From positions 24,336,011 to 24,400,010 of the forward strand of contig CM038467.1 of the NCBI GenBank assembly GCA_021464415.1: DNA of 64,000 nt, read 5' to 3'. The notes under the pieces were generated by a model. That model worked only from the letters and a program-made list of their open reading frames with translations. It had not been told where the DNA came from and made no database searches. Positions 54,901 through 64,000 of the stretch are shown one piece after another. Positions within the stretch are counted from its first letter, which is position 1. Each line of letters begins with the position of its first letter. Made by a program: the position numbers and the translations under genes. The stretch comes from Lonicera japonica. Taxonomy: Eukaryota; Streptophyta; Magnoliopsida; Dipsacales; Caprifoliaceae.

Positions 54901-57900
54901 AATAAAAAATACTAGATTTCCTCTAAATTATCAAACTTCAAAAAGCAATCAAAGTAGCAACACAAATGAGAAATTACCACATACGCTACATAATTAAAGT
55001 TTTCATACAAGATGCAATTAAAATACAGTAATTGCAGTGTAAATGCATAGATAATTGAGGTGAAATAAAAATCACTAGATTGCTCCGCCGTAGAGAGAGA
55101 AAGCCCCGTCGTAGAGAGAGCGAGCTCCGTCGTAGTGCTGCTGCTAGAGATTCGTAGAGAGTTGATTTTGAAATGGTTTTTAGAGAGAGGGACAAACAGT
55201 GGAGAAGAGAGAAGGAAAGTGTTGTGCCTTGTGTTTTATTTCTTTTTTAACTAAGCCGTAAAAGCAGTCAAACAGCGGAGCTTTCTCTCTCTCTCTCTCT
55301 CAAATGAAGTGGGGCCCACCGGAAATCCTTTTAGCACAAATGCGTACGCATTTGTGCGTACAGGAAATAAACCCTACATATGCATGATGCACATATGTTT
55401 GTTTTAGATAGGAGGAGCTCACCTTTATTAAAAAAAAAACACTGTGATCCCTACATTTCCCTTATATTAATGAATAGAACATGGCAAACTCAATCCTAGC
55501 TAATATTGAAAAAATCTCCAGAGGCAGCCTTCCCTACTGGCTCACATGTTCTTGTAATAAAAGTTGATTATATAGTAACCAAAAGTCAAGAAAGACAAAT
55601 ACGAGGATTCGTAATGGTATTAATAATAAATTATTGGAAGAATGAAGAATGCCACCAAGTTTTTTAAAAAAACTTCATATTTACGTAAAGATTATATTCG
55701 TTTGTACTAGATCCTTTGCTAATAGGATTGGCTGGATGGATCAACCCTGTGAATGGGAAGCCATTATACTTTTGGTCTTTAAAAGACCTCGAAACTGTTC
55801 TATGGAGAAAATTGCCTGAATTTGAGGTTTCATTTGGACCATTAGTTTGAGCAAGAAATATTTGGAATTCATTGTGGATCTGAGATGCATGGTTTTCTAG
55901 CACTATGTAAAGTCCTCAGGTTTACATGCTTTTCAATCACCTTGAGATATGGATTTCAATATCTAGGTATTCGCACAAGGTAGAATAGTCCTTGCGCATA
56001 TTTTTCTTGTTTATACACAATAAGATTAAGATATTTTGTGATGCCTGCATGATACTATATGGTATCAATCTTGCGATATGACGTAATAGACTAGTAGGCA
56101 TGAGAAAAGGTACACTGATGCTGGGATCTAATTTTATCAATTATGCTCAGAAACTATATCTTACAGGCAATTTTCCTAATTTTAGTTTCATTGTTTGTTT
56201 TGATTTAATTCTTGGAAATAAGAACTTCGAGTCTAGAAGGGCCAATACTATAACTGAACTATGTTGTTGCTTCATAAATTCTGTGTCTAAAACATATTCA
56301 GCCTCTCTTGTTTATAATTTGTATTCTTATGGTGCAATGGTACAGGACCCAAGTGTTAAGGAATTGGCCGAACAGATAGCAAAAGATCCTTCATTTAACC
56401 AGATGGCTGAACAGCTCCAAAAGACTTTCCAAGGCGCTGCAGTTGAAGATGGTATTCCACAGTTTGATACCACACAGTACTATTCGACGATGCAACAGGT
56501 TATGCAAAATCCTCAATTTATGACCATGGCTGAGCGCCTTGGCTCTGCATTAATGCAGGTATTTCTAGGTTGTTGCAAAGGTTCTTCTATGTATGTATAT
56601 AACTATACATGTATTGTGGAAATAATGGCAGTAAGCAATTTATTTTGTACATGTCCTCAGGATCCTTCTATGTCCCAAATGCTTGAGAGTTTGGGTAATC
56701 CATCTCAGAAAGACCAGCTTGAAGAACGAATGGCACGGATCAAAGAAGATCCATCCTTGAAACCCATTTTGGAAGATATAGAAAGTGGAGGCCCAGCTGC
56801 AATGATGAGGTCATACAAGCTTGTATCTTTGGTTACAATATGATGCTGAAATCATAAATAACTGTATTTGATATGATAAGCTTTTCTGGAACTTGGTACT
56901 GTTTTAGTGTTTCATGCCAGAATGCTAATATAGGTTCTACTGTATGTTTCTTGTTCTTTTCTACTTCTTAGTTTCTCACTTTTTCTTGTAGAAGGAACCT
57001 TAAATAATAATCATTTGAAATTCTTGTAACATACAGCTTTTCCAAGAAATGATTGTGGGTGCAATGTATCAACAGCATACAGAATGCATTTATCTGTGTT
57101 TTTGCATGACAATTAAATACTCTTTAAAGAAATACCACTGATATATTTTGAAAGTACTCTAGGCATGGTAACCATGTGATCAAGCAAGACTAGTGTTGAC
57201 CTGGCACTTACATCACGTGTTCTGTGAAGAAAACTAGAAGAGATTGTTTTACGCCATTCCAGTTTTATTCACATACTCATCCTAGAGAAACTATTGCATG
57301 TCATAGATTGCAGTGAAAATATAGTTCTGTTTTTCTATTATCAAAAGTTGTATATTTTGAGCGTGATAATTATTAACAGATTGACAATTTGTTGTACAAG
57401 ATGAATTATATAAACCTAAATTCTGTAAGTTGGAATCAAATATATTTTTTTCAAAGAAGGAATAGCAGGTGCCAATAGTTATGTTTCATGTGTTGTAATT
57501 GGCGACAAGTTCTTGGTTGTACTTGCACGGCCACGTGTCCAATAATATGGAAACAAGAAGGGAAATATACATTTCCACCAGAGTTTGTTAAAAGTGTTGC
57601 ATTTATTTTTTAATGTATCTACTCTTAAATCTTTCTAAGCTGCTGCTTCTCATTGGATTCCTTTTTTATTTTTCTTATATCAGGTATTGGAATGACAAAG
57701 ATGTCCTTCAGAAGCTGGGTGAAGCAATGGGTCTTCCTGTTGCTGGACAAGCTGCTCCCACTTCTGAAAATTCTGGTGGTCCAGATGAAGAAGAAGAAGT
57801 GGCGAATGAGGATGAATCCATTGTCCATCACACTGCTAGTGTTGGTGATGTTGAGGTAATCATACTCATGTCTTGGCAGCTATTTGCTATGAGATCCAAA

Positions 57901-60557
57901 ATTTACAAAATATTTACATGCCTTTACTGGTTTTTCTGTTATTGTAAAACCATATGCTATTATACTTGGTACTGATGACTTGGTTTTCTATTTCGTACCT
58001 AACATGTATTTACTTTGAATGGAGCCTTTCTTGTATTTTCTTTTGGGGGATAAACAGGAGAAAACCCTTGTTATTTTCTTTGAATGGAGCCTTTACTCTT
58101 TTTTTTTTTGGCATATATCATTTCTGTGAAATATCAGAGTTTTTTCCCTCTGAGCTGCTTGATGGCATACTTTTCCTTGGTACAACTAGTGTTAGCCTAA
58201 TTTTATCATCTTCTATGCAATTCAGAAACCACTTCCATCCTTTGTTTTTGTTTTCTATAAGATTCTTTTTCCAATTAGAACAGTCCAGTGGAATTCAATT
58301 ACATTTCATCCAATCAAACACATGCTAAGAGAATCATGATCTTTGGGTGCCTTTGATGGCTTTACATGGAAAAAATTGAATTGCATGGTATATGTTTGCA
58401 TGGAAAGATTTTGCAAGAAAACCAAAAACTTTCTTGGAACTTTGGTTTTGGTTTTACAGAAAATGCAAAAATTAGGCTAAAACAAGTTGTACCATTGAAA
58501 CTATCTGCGGTCAAAGACCAATAGTAATGGACGATATGGAACCTTGAGCATTTCCTTAGAAAAGAACTGCAATAAAACACATCCTAGTAATAGTCGATTT
58601 ACACCATCCTAAATTTACACATCCTCCAATTATATGATTACCGGTTCTAAAATTTGAGTTATATTTTTCCCGTTGAAGTTGACGAACACAGGAACGTCCT
58701 TCGTGCATTTATTTTCTTATTGTTCTACTTGATTAAGATGCAGTGAAGTTTCATTTTCATGGAGTTTATTTCATGGGCATACTAGATAATTGGATGTTTT
58801 TTTACTTTTTGTGATAATTAGGGTTTGAAGAATGCCCTAGCCTCTGGTGCTGATAAAGATGAAGAAGATTCAGAGGGGAGGACAGCATTGCATTTTGCAT
58901 GCGGGTATGGCGAGGTATGATTGATAGCATCTTTAAAAAATTTTACAACTTATCATCATGCGTCTGAAATTAAGAGCCCATTATTTCTTTTGGGATGTCC
59001 CAAATTAAGAGTCCAACTTCTTTGTTATAGTTGTTTATCAATGTACCAAGTAATACCACAATTTACAACTTTTGTTCCTTACAGTTGATTTATGTTGGAA
59101 CTAGTGTATCCTGAAAACTGGGAGTAAAAAATGGACTCTTGATTTCGGATAGATGGAGCATGTTTTTTTTATTTTGTTGGTCCGGTGAATTACTGAGTGG
59201 ATGCACAAACTGATTGAGGCTGATAAAGAAGTTCCATAGCTCAGTTACTCTTCTATATTATGGAAGAACCCAATAACAAATATTTTGGTATTATGGTCCC
59301 CAAATATCTTTATTTAGCACGAAAACCCTCTTTATTTTTTTAACATGTCTATTCCCTGCTATTGCCCTCTCTACACCCGTCCACATTTAAAATGATTTGA
59401 AACACCTGGACAGATAAAGCATGAATGGTACCTGGGCCCATGTAGCATAAGCTATGACACCAGGAATGTACATATATGTTGATTATGGTGATAAACTCTA
59501 AAGAGCTACTCTATAACTTTTGAAGTCCCGTCAACGTGCAGCATCTATCTGGAAATTGTTTGGATATGACCGTTGTAACAATGACGGGGTATAACAGATT
59601 GAGCAATAACCGTTAGATAATGAAATCAAAGGTTCAGATCATTTTTTAGTTTCTCTTTTTTAATTATCTAGCCCCTTTCATGCAGGAGATTCCAACTCTT
59701 GCATCACAAATAGTAAATCCATTAAGCTGTGTCATTACAATTTATGACTATTAGAACAAATATTAATCCTTCCTATGACACATCATTTTCAATAACTCAA
59801 TACTCGTCCCTGGTATCAATTCCTGTAAAAGACATGATTTCAATAACTACATCGAATGCTTGAAAACCCATTAACCTAGCATTTAAATCTCCTACAATCT
59901 TTTTTTTTTGTTTGGGTTAAATGCTTTTCATGTATGCAAAGTTAAAATGGTAGAATCATTTTTCATCTGTTCAGCATTTACATTTTGTTCACCATTTTTG
60001 TTTTCAAATTGCATAATCATAGTGTGTATTTGTGTGTGCATTCCTTCATAATTGTACACAGACCCCAAAAAATCCTCAAATAAAGTGAATACTTTTGAGT
60101 GTTACTTCTGACCTAAAGTACTCATTGACAAATGTTGCCCCTTACTAGTTTTTGGTTTCTTCATAAAGTCTATAAGGAACTAATGAATTGCACTCGATTC
60201 CATCCTAGGTAAAATGCGCCCACGTCCTCCTTGAAGCTGGAGCGAAGGTGGATGCTTTGGACAAGAATAAGAACACAGCTCTTCATTATGCAGCTGGTTA
60301 TGGCAGGAAGGAGTGTGTGGCACTTTTGCTAGAGAATGGCGCCGCTGTGTAAGCCTTCATTTGCATGCACAACATTTTGTACTTGTATGCCCATTTTTTT
60401 ATTTTTTATTTTAAATTCATTCTTCTTTCTTTCTTTTCTTTTTTTGGTATTTTGCAGTACACTGCAGAATTTGGACGGGAAGACGCCAATTGATGTGGCG
60501 AAATTAAACAACCAGCATGAAGTGCTGAAGCTGCTCGAGAAGGATGCATTTCTATAA
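48952..60557 (+). CDS. AKR2: Ankyrin repeat-containing protein 2 (AKR2), 9 exons
   Basis: Exons 48952-48963, 49240-49270, 53525-53673, 56346-56558, 56661-56809, 57684-57855, 58822-58914, 60209-60348 and 60458-60557 join in phase to 352 aa, closely matching plant AKR2A/AKR2B in length. AKR2 is a cytosolic factor that binds nascent signal- and tail-anchored proteins and delivers them to the chloroplast outer envelope, recognising plastid lipids through its ankyrin domain. The N-terminus is disordered (Ser/Asn/Gln), then [14 protein letters not shown]. Two Sti1-like helical pairs follow ([34 protein letters not shown]), then [16 protein letters not shown] and an acidic linker. The C-terminal ankyrin repeats include [28 protein letters not shown] and [11 protein letters not shown], ending LLEKDAFL. 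The first exon codes only MSQQ. Introns 2 and 3 (4.3 and 2.7 kb) are transposon-rich. Confidence 0.95.
49672..50068. mobile_element. MITE in AKR2 intron 2
   Basis: The left end reads CTAAGAGCTTCTCCAATTA, and the complement of the right end reads TCTCTTAGAGCATCACCAGT. The interior has GCTAGCC and CTAACACT motifs. A second related copy begins just to the right (about 50070), is interrupted by the element at 50302, and ends near 51185 (CTCTGTTGGAGATTCTCAG). Confidence 0.5.
50302..51118. mobile_element. hAT-like non-autonomous element in AKR2 intron 2
   Basis: Terminal inverted repeats read CAATGTTTTAAAATCCG at the left and CAATGTTTTAAAATTCG as the complement of the right. 8-bp flanks differ by one base (TTAAAAAG, TAAAAAAG). 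Subterminal AGGCGTAAGCCTCA-type repeats occur at both ends. The minus strand at about 50597-50740 encodes an acidic run ([32 protein letters not shown]), ending with a stop. No transposase core is seen, so it is a deletion derivative or carries a captured fragment. Confidence 0.6.
52965..53065. mobile_element. Stowaway MITE fragment in AKR2 intron 2
   Basis: Starts with the canonical CTCCCTCCGTCCCAAATTAA after a TA dinucleotide, then shows CATCCCAAATTAAGAG. The matching right end is not found nearby, so only a left portion is called. Confidence 0.6.
54005..54168 (+). mobile_element. tRNA-derived SINE with CT/CA microsatellites
   Basis: An A-box-like GGGGCTTGCCCAGTTGGTTAG is followed by a B-box-like GTGGTTCAATCCCC. 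Then come a CT run (54082-54109), a CA run (about 54112-54130), CGCTTGTATC and an A tail. The 3' TTGTATCAAA motif is shared with the SINE at 37610. It lies in AKR2 intron 3. Confidence 0.65.
54192..55375. mobile_element. Foldback/MULE-like element, ~240-bp inverted ends
   Basis: The left end AGGGTTTATTTCC and right end GGAAATAAACCCT begin inverted arms of about 240 bp. The arms share TGGGGCCCAC, AACTAAGCCGTAAAA (one arm inverted), ACACAAGGCACA, AAAACCATTTCAAAATCAAC and ACGAATCTC. Each arm contains the perfect palindrome GCACAAATGCGTACGCATTT plus GTGC. The flanks are 8-bp near-duplicates ACATATAC and ACATATGC. The roughly 680-bp middle shows internal repeats (AATGGGTCTCATT twice) but no transposase. 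It lies in AKR2 intron 3. Confidence 0.7.
58344..58587. mobile_element. MITE in AKR2 intron 6, related to that in F-box intron
   Basis: Starts GGGTGCCTTTGATGGCTTTACATGG, closely resembling GGGTGTGCGTTTGATTGGTTTACATGG at 36348, and ends AACACATCCTA. The shared terminus supports a common MITE family inserted in two host genes. Confidence 0.45.
58956..59160. mobile_element. Degenerate Stowaway MITE in AKR2 intron 7
   Basis: The left part reads GCGTCTGAAATTAAGAGCCC, and the complement of the right part reads TGCTCCATCTATCCGAAATC, AAGAGTCC. This is the usual Stowaway consensus with several substitutions. Confidence 0.55.
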
Positions 60558-62159
60558 GTTTTAAGAGGGCGGCATAATATTTGGGTCATGTACAATTGCT
60601 AATCTTTTGCCAAGTTGTAGGGTGTGATTTTATGGTTGTGTTATTCACCATTATTTGGTTTTCATCAGCGTGGTGATTTGCCTATGTTTATTTCTCTTTT
60701 GCTGCTGTCTGTTTGACTGCTACATTTCTCAATACTTGATAGTCAAATTTACATAAACTTATTATCAGGGTTGTATGATTATCAAAATCTGGGAGTTCAC
60801 TATAATTACATGTTCGGTATCCATTTCGGTAAACGACTTTACGGTAGGGTTTGGGGTTAGTCAAACCCCAATGTGGCCAGCTAAATTCTCGACCCAAACC
60901 CAATATGAAGGCTTATTTTGGAAAACCCAAACCAGCCCCCGCGGAAAAGTTTTTATGACTATTGGTATGAGATGATTTGGTTTATAGAAAAAAAAAAATG
61001 AGAGTTTCGAGCTAATTGCCCGGTAAGATTGACTTTAGAACAAATTTCATAATGACATCTACTTGAGAATTAAGACTCATCTATTAAGACTTTATGTTAA
61101 CGGTAGAACCTGTGAAACTAAAAAATTATAATGAACTGAATCATATATTTAAATATCATAATCATATACACTGAATCAATCTACCTTGGTGTAAGATTGT
61201 AGCAGCAGAAAACATGCTGATTTAAATTGGATTTCATATTTCATATGATTAATACTAGTTACTACAACAAATTTGATTGATTGTACGAGCTGATTTTTAA
61301 TACGATTAACAGACTGTTTTCAGAAAAATCAGATAACATTACAAAATTAATATTAAAGCAGTCAACATGAAATTAAGACACATAAGGGTCCATACCTATA
61401 AAATAATAATGCATTCAAATACTGACTAAAGGTTTACAATCAAACAACCATTTCTAAATATGACTTATTATTTATTTTTTCAAAATAAAAGTAGTGCAAC
61501 GATACACCTGATGTTTAATCTTGGTAAAGAGAAAGGGTATTGAGACTCCAAAGGATTGAATTGTGATGCGATGGAGTAGTGGTTATCTATTTTCCAACAT
61601 AGCTTAAGGATGACAATGGGTTAAATTTGGCCAAGCCCTCCCAAATGCGACCCATTAAAAAAAACAAACAACCTTAAGGCTGTTTTTGCATTCAAAATAC
61701 ATGAAACCAGCTTGTTTACTTGTGCACTTGGACTACAACTAGAAATAATTGTTATTTTATGGTATTATAAACATAGTAAAGGAAAAAAAAAATTATATTT
61801 GCGACTAGTTCTTGTCAAATTAATTTATTTTAGAAAAGAATACAACCTAATCGACCTAAAATTGATTTTATTTTAAAAAATTTAAAGTAAATCAAATATA
61901 AAAGAAAAAAAAGAGTTTGAATTTTAAGTTATGTCGACCATGTTTATCATTCCTAACATAACTACACCCAACTGTAAATAGAAATCGAATAACATTAACA
62001 TATATCCTAATTCTTGATTATAAATCTTTCGCAAAAAAAGATAAGAAACATTTCTGTCCTGTTATTAAATACTAGACTGACAGATTTTACGACTGTGATT
62101 TTCCTGTGTACTCATACACATATATATATATATATAAAATCATTAAGGCATCATTACCC
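60558..62159. other. AKR2 3' region and AT-rich intergenic DNA
   Basis: The first 200 bp are the likely AKR2 3' UTR (T-rich). Beyond that no coding motif, RNA gene or clear transposon boundary is seen. 61600-61660 has a short CCCTCCCAAATGCGACCC patch resembling decayed repeat sequence. Confidence 0.45.
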
Positions 62160-62480
62160 TAATAGATGGTGGTGGGTCCCACGGAACGTGGTCAACAACT
62201 AATAAGACCGTGCCACGTCAGATGCCAGACATTGTTAACGCATATCAATGTGGTCTTGTCTCCTCGAAGTGGGTCCCACAAGTTTTGGGGTTGGTGTGGG
62301 GTGCGTACAAGCCGCATTAAATTGGATCACGTGGGTGATACAGATAGCTGCTGGCCAGCGTACGATGAGTCCCACAGACGCATCCTCAGCCGTCGATCCG
62401 TCAAGACCGATTGCTCGAAGCGTCTACGTCGCGCGATTAAATCGGGGATCCTCGTTACTCGGGCTACTTATCCCAAATAA
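62160..62480. other. GC-rich island, possible promoter-like sequence
   Basis: A sharp 300-bp GC-rich patch in AT-rich surroundings. It contains GTGGGTCCCAC at about 62168-62178 and again near 62270-62280, the ACGT-core motifs CCACGTCAG and ATCACGTGGG, and CGTCGATCCG. Open frames across it match no family I recognise. It may be a regulatory region or part of an unidentified repeat. Confidence 0.35.
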
Positions 62481-63480
62481 TAACCGGTTTCAATTTATTC
62501 AAATAAAGATGCTCATTGTAGTTTTTACTTTTTACACATACGACTAAAATACAACAATCCACGGCAATAATAAAATTAGTTGCATCAAATATTTAATATC
62601 TTATACATTTTCTTTTAATCCAATTTTCGCTGTAAGTATTTGTATATTTGTTAGAATCATGATAATCTTTGTACATAATCTATGAATACAAGATCATATC
62701 TAATGCGAATGTACACACAAAATATGTGTTTTTCAAAATTTTAGTTAGGTAAATCATACTAAACATGTGTTTTTCAAAATTTTAGTTAGGTAAATCATAC
62801 TATTTACCTCATCTGTTTTAATTATACGGGTACATAGCTTTGTAGCGTTTAGCTAATGCGGTTAATGGACCAAAAAGTATGCCAATAAGTCATGGTGTTT
62901 GACCACAGAGAAAAAGGAGAAAGGAAACAGATTTTTTATGGATTGAACCTGAGCAAAAAGAAGAAAACTCACTCTCATTTCCAACTTTGCTAGCGTATCG
63001 GATGCAATTGAAATATTATTTTTTTTCTAAAGATAATTTGATAATTTAAATACACACAAAAATAACCATTATCTCATTCTTGCATAATAAATGATAATAA
63101 CAACCAGAATGAACTTGGCTCTTTTTAATTATATTTTCGATTCAAGTCTAATTTGAGAGTAATTAATGAAATATTTCATAAAACTTAGTGTAGATTATCT
63201 CGGTAGACCATCTCCATAAAATTTCATTCAAAGATTAAGTTAGAATTAAGTGAGATGAAATTTAAAGTTTCAATAGTTGAAAATGAACATATATATATAT
63301 ATATATATATATCATTTTTTATGACACCTACTTACGATTTGAATTTTTTAATAAAAATTTTACCTATTTAATTTTAACTAGATTTCATTGAATAAAATTA
63401 AACTAAAAATGTAACGGGGAGGAGAGGAGTTAAGTTGAATAGTAATAATAAAAAATTGAAGGAAAAAATAAAAGAAAAGC
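62481..63480. other. AT-rich intergenic DNA
   Basis: Contains a short tandem duplication at about 62724-62802 (AAACATGTGTTTTTCAAAAT-like unit followed by TTAGTTAGGTAAATCATACT, repeated once) and an AT microsatellite at 63290-63312. No gene is seen. Confidence 0.45.
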
Positions 63481-63548
63481 AAAGAAAGGGTCAGCCGGTC
63501 ACCCTTCTCCTCCGGTCCCGCTGACATTACCGGTTACTCGGGCTATCC

Positions 63549-63552
<4 letters not shown>

Positions 63553-63616
<64 letters not shown>
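63553..63616. repeat. GA microsatellite, about 32 units
   Basis: An uninterrupted GA run after a GC-richer stretch (CCTTCTCCTCCGGTCCCGCTG). Such runs often sit in plant core promoters or 5' UTRs, so a gene might begin to the right of or on either side of it, but none is visible within the window. Confidence 0.9.
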
Positions 63617-63619
<3 letters not shown>

Positions 63620-64000
63620 CTAATGCTCTCATCACTATTTGCAACATTCAAGTTTTCTCTTCTCTTTTGTATTAATTGTACTACTTCAATCAAATATAAA
63701 ATAAATAAATTTTGGAATCAAAAAGAAAAGAGAAAAAAAAAAGAATCTTTTGCAACAAATATCTATACCTATCACATAAAAAGAATGGAGTAAATCTTAC
63801 GTTTGTAATTTTTCATAATCACGGTTGTGTTCAATGTAGGTTGAATTAAGATACATGCCATTAATAAAAAAAAAAAAAAAAAATTGAGAAGAAAAAAAAA
63901 AAAGAAGAGCTTTTGTTAAAGAATATTGTGCCTTTTTGGGTGTAGGCATATTTTTCTTTTAATTACTAGACTCCTCGCATGTGCCCTAAGGGATGGATGT

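Noticed and set aside
56100..56345. In-frame upstream extension of AKR2 exon 4
   Set aside because: An open frame runs upstream, but a good acceptor (GGTACAG) precedes the conserved [10 protein letters not shown] block and the extension has no similarity to AKR2.
62166..62547. Two overlapping ~100-codon plus frames in the GC-rich island
   Set aside because: Neither matches a family I know, and both are likely chance frames from high GC content.
1..64000. CRISPR arrays, bacterial operons, phage genes
   Set aside because: Spliced plant genes and plant transposons throughout; repeats found are tandem, inverted or LTR type, with no spacer-repeat pattern.

Overview
The window is nuclear DNA of a flowering plant, almost certainly a eudicot. 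It is AT-rich, with spliced genes whose GT-AG introns can be read directly, plant-specific families (PLS-type PPR, RETICULATA-related, thaumatin-like, AKR2, p24-delta, F-box/FBD), plant SINEs, MITEs and a Copia remnant. The species cannot be named from sequence alone. I rebuilt the exon structures by hand from splice sites and reading-frame phase.

Layout. 1-2.0 kb: intergenic with a decayed Copia RNase H. 2.0-6.8 kb (+): seven-exon plastid-type patatin-like phospholipase. 7.9-10.1 kb (+): single-exon PPR protein. 12.7-13.6 kb (-): two-exon thaumatin-like protein. 14.7-15.5 kb (-): single-exon ELO-type fatty acid elongase. 16.6-22.9 kb (-): eight-exon RETICULATA-related DUF3411 protein. 23-35 kb: gene-poor, AT-rich, with SINEs, an RNase H remnant, tandem repeats and a 1.4-kb foldback element carrying a B3-like fragment. 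35.1-37.3 kb (+): three-exon F-box/FBD gene. 38.1-39.9 kb: a 1.4-kb near-perfect hairpin element nested in a MITE. 40.4-43.7 kb (-): four-exon p24-delta cargo receptor. 44.8-48.4 kb (-): complete young LTR retrotransposon. 49.0-60.6 kb (+): nine-exon AKR2 gene whose introns are loaded with transposons. 60.6-64 kb: intergenic, ending in a GA microsatellite.

The standout is the element at 44771-48413. It has 289-bp LTRs differing at one base, a 5-bp target duplication (AAAAG), an initiator-Met primer binding site and a G-rich polypurine tract. It has no recognisable gag or pol. Instead it carries one open 510-codon, intronless, sense-oriented frame. This encodes a LOB-domain (LBD) zinc-finger transcription-factor domain (C-x2-C-x6-C-x3-C, GAS-like block, leucine-zipper-like helix) followed by a 43-residue Pro/Ser tandem repeat. 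Upstream of the frame lie six G-boxes in 112 bp. Downstream are two sense poly(A) tracts and a second polypurine/LTR-like junction. This looks like a non-autonomous retrotransposon that captured a transcription-factor mRNA and now spreads it.

The host genes are unrelated neighbours, not an operon. Several act at plastids or the endomembrane system: the patatin-like lipase and the RETICULATA-related protein are predicted plastid proteins, AKR2 is a cytosolic chaperone for chloroplast outer-membrane proteins, and p24 and ELO act at the ER. I read nothing functional into their proximity.
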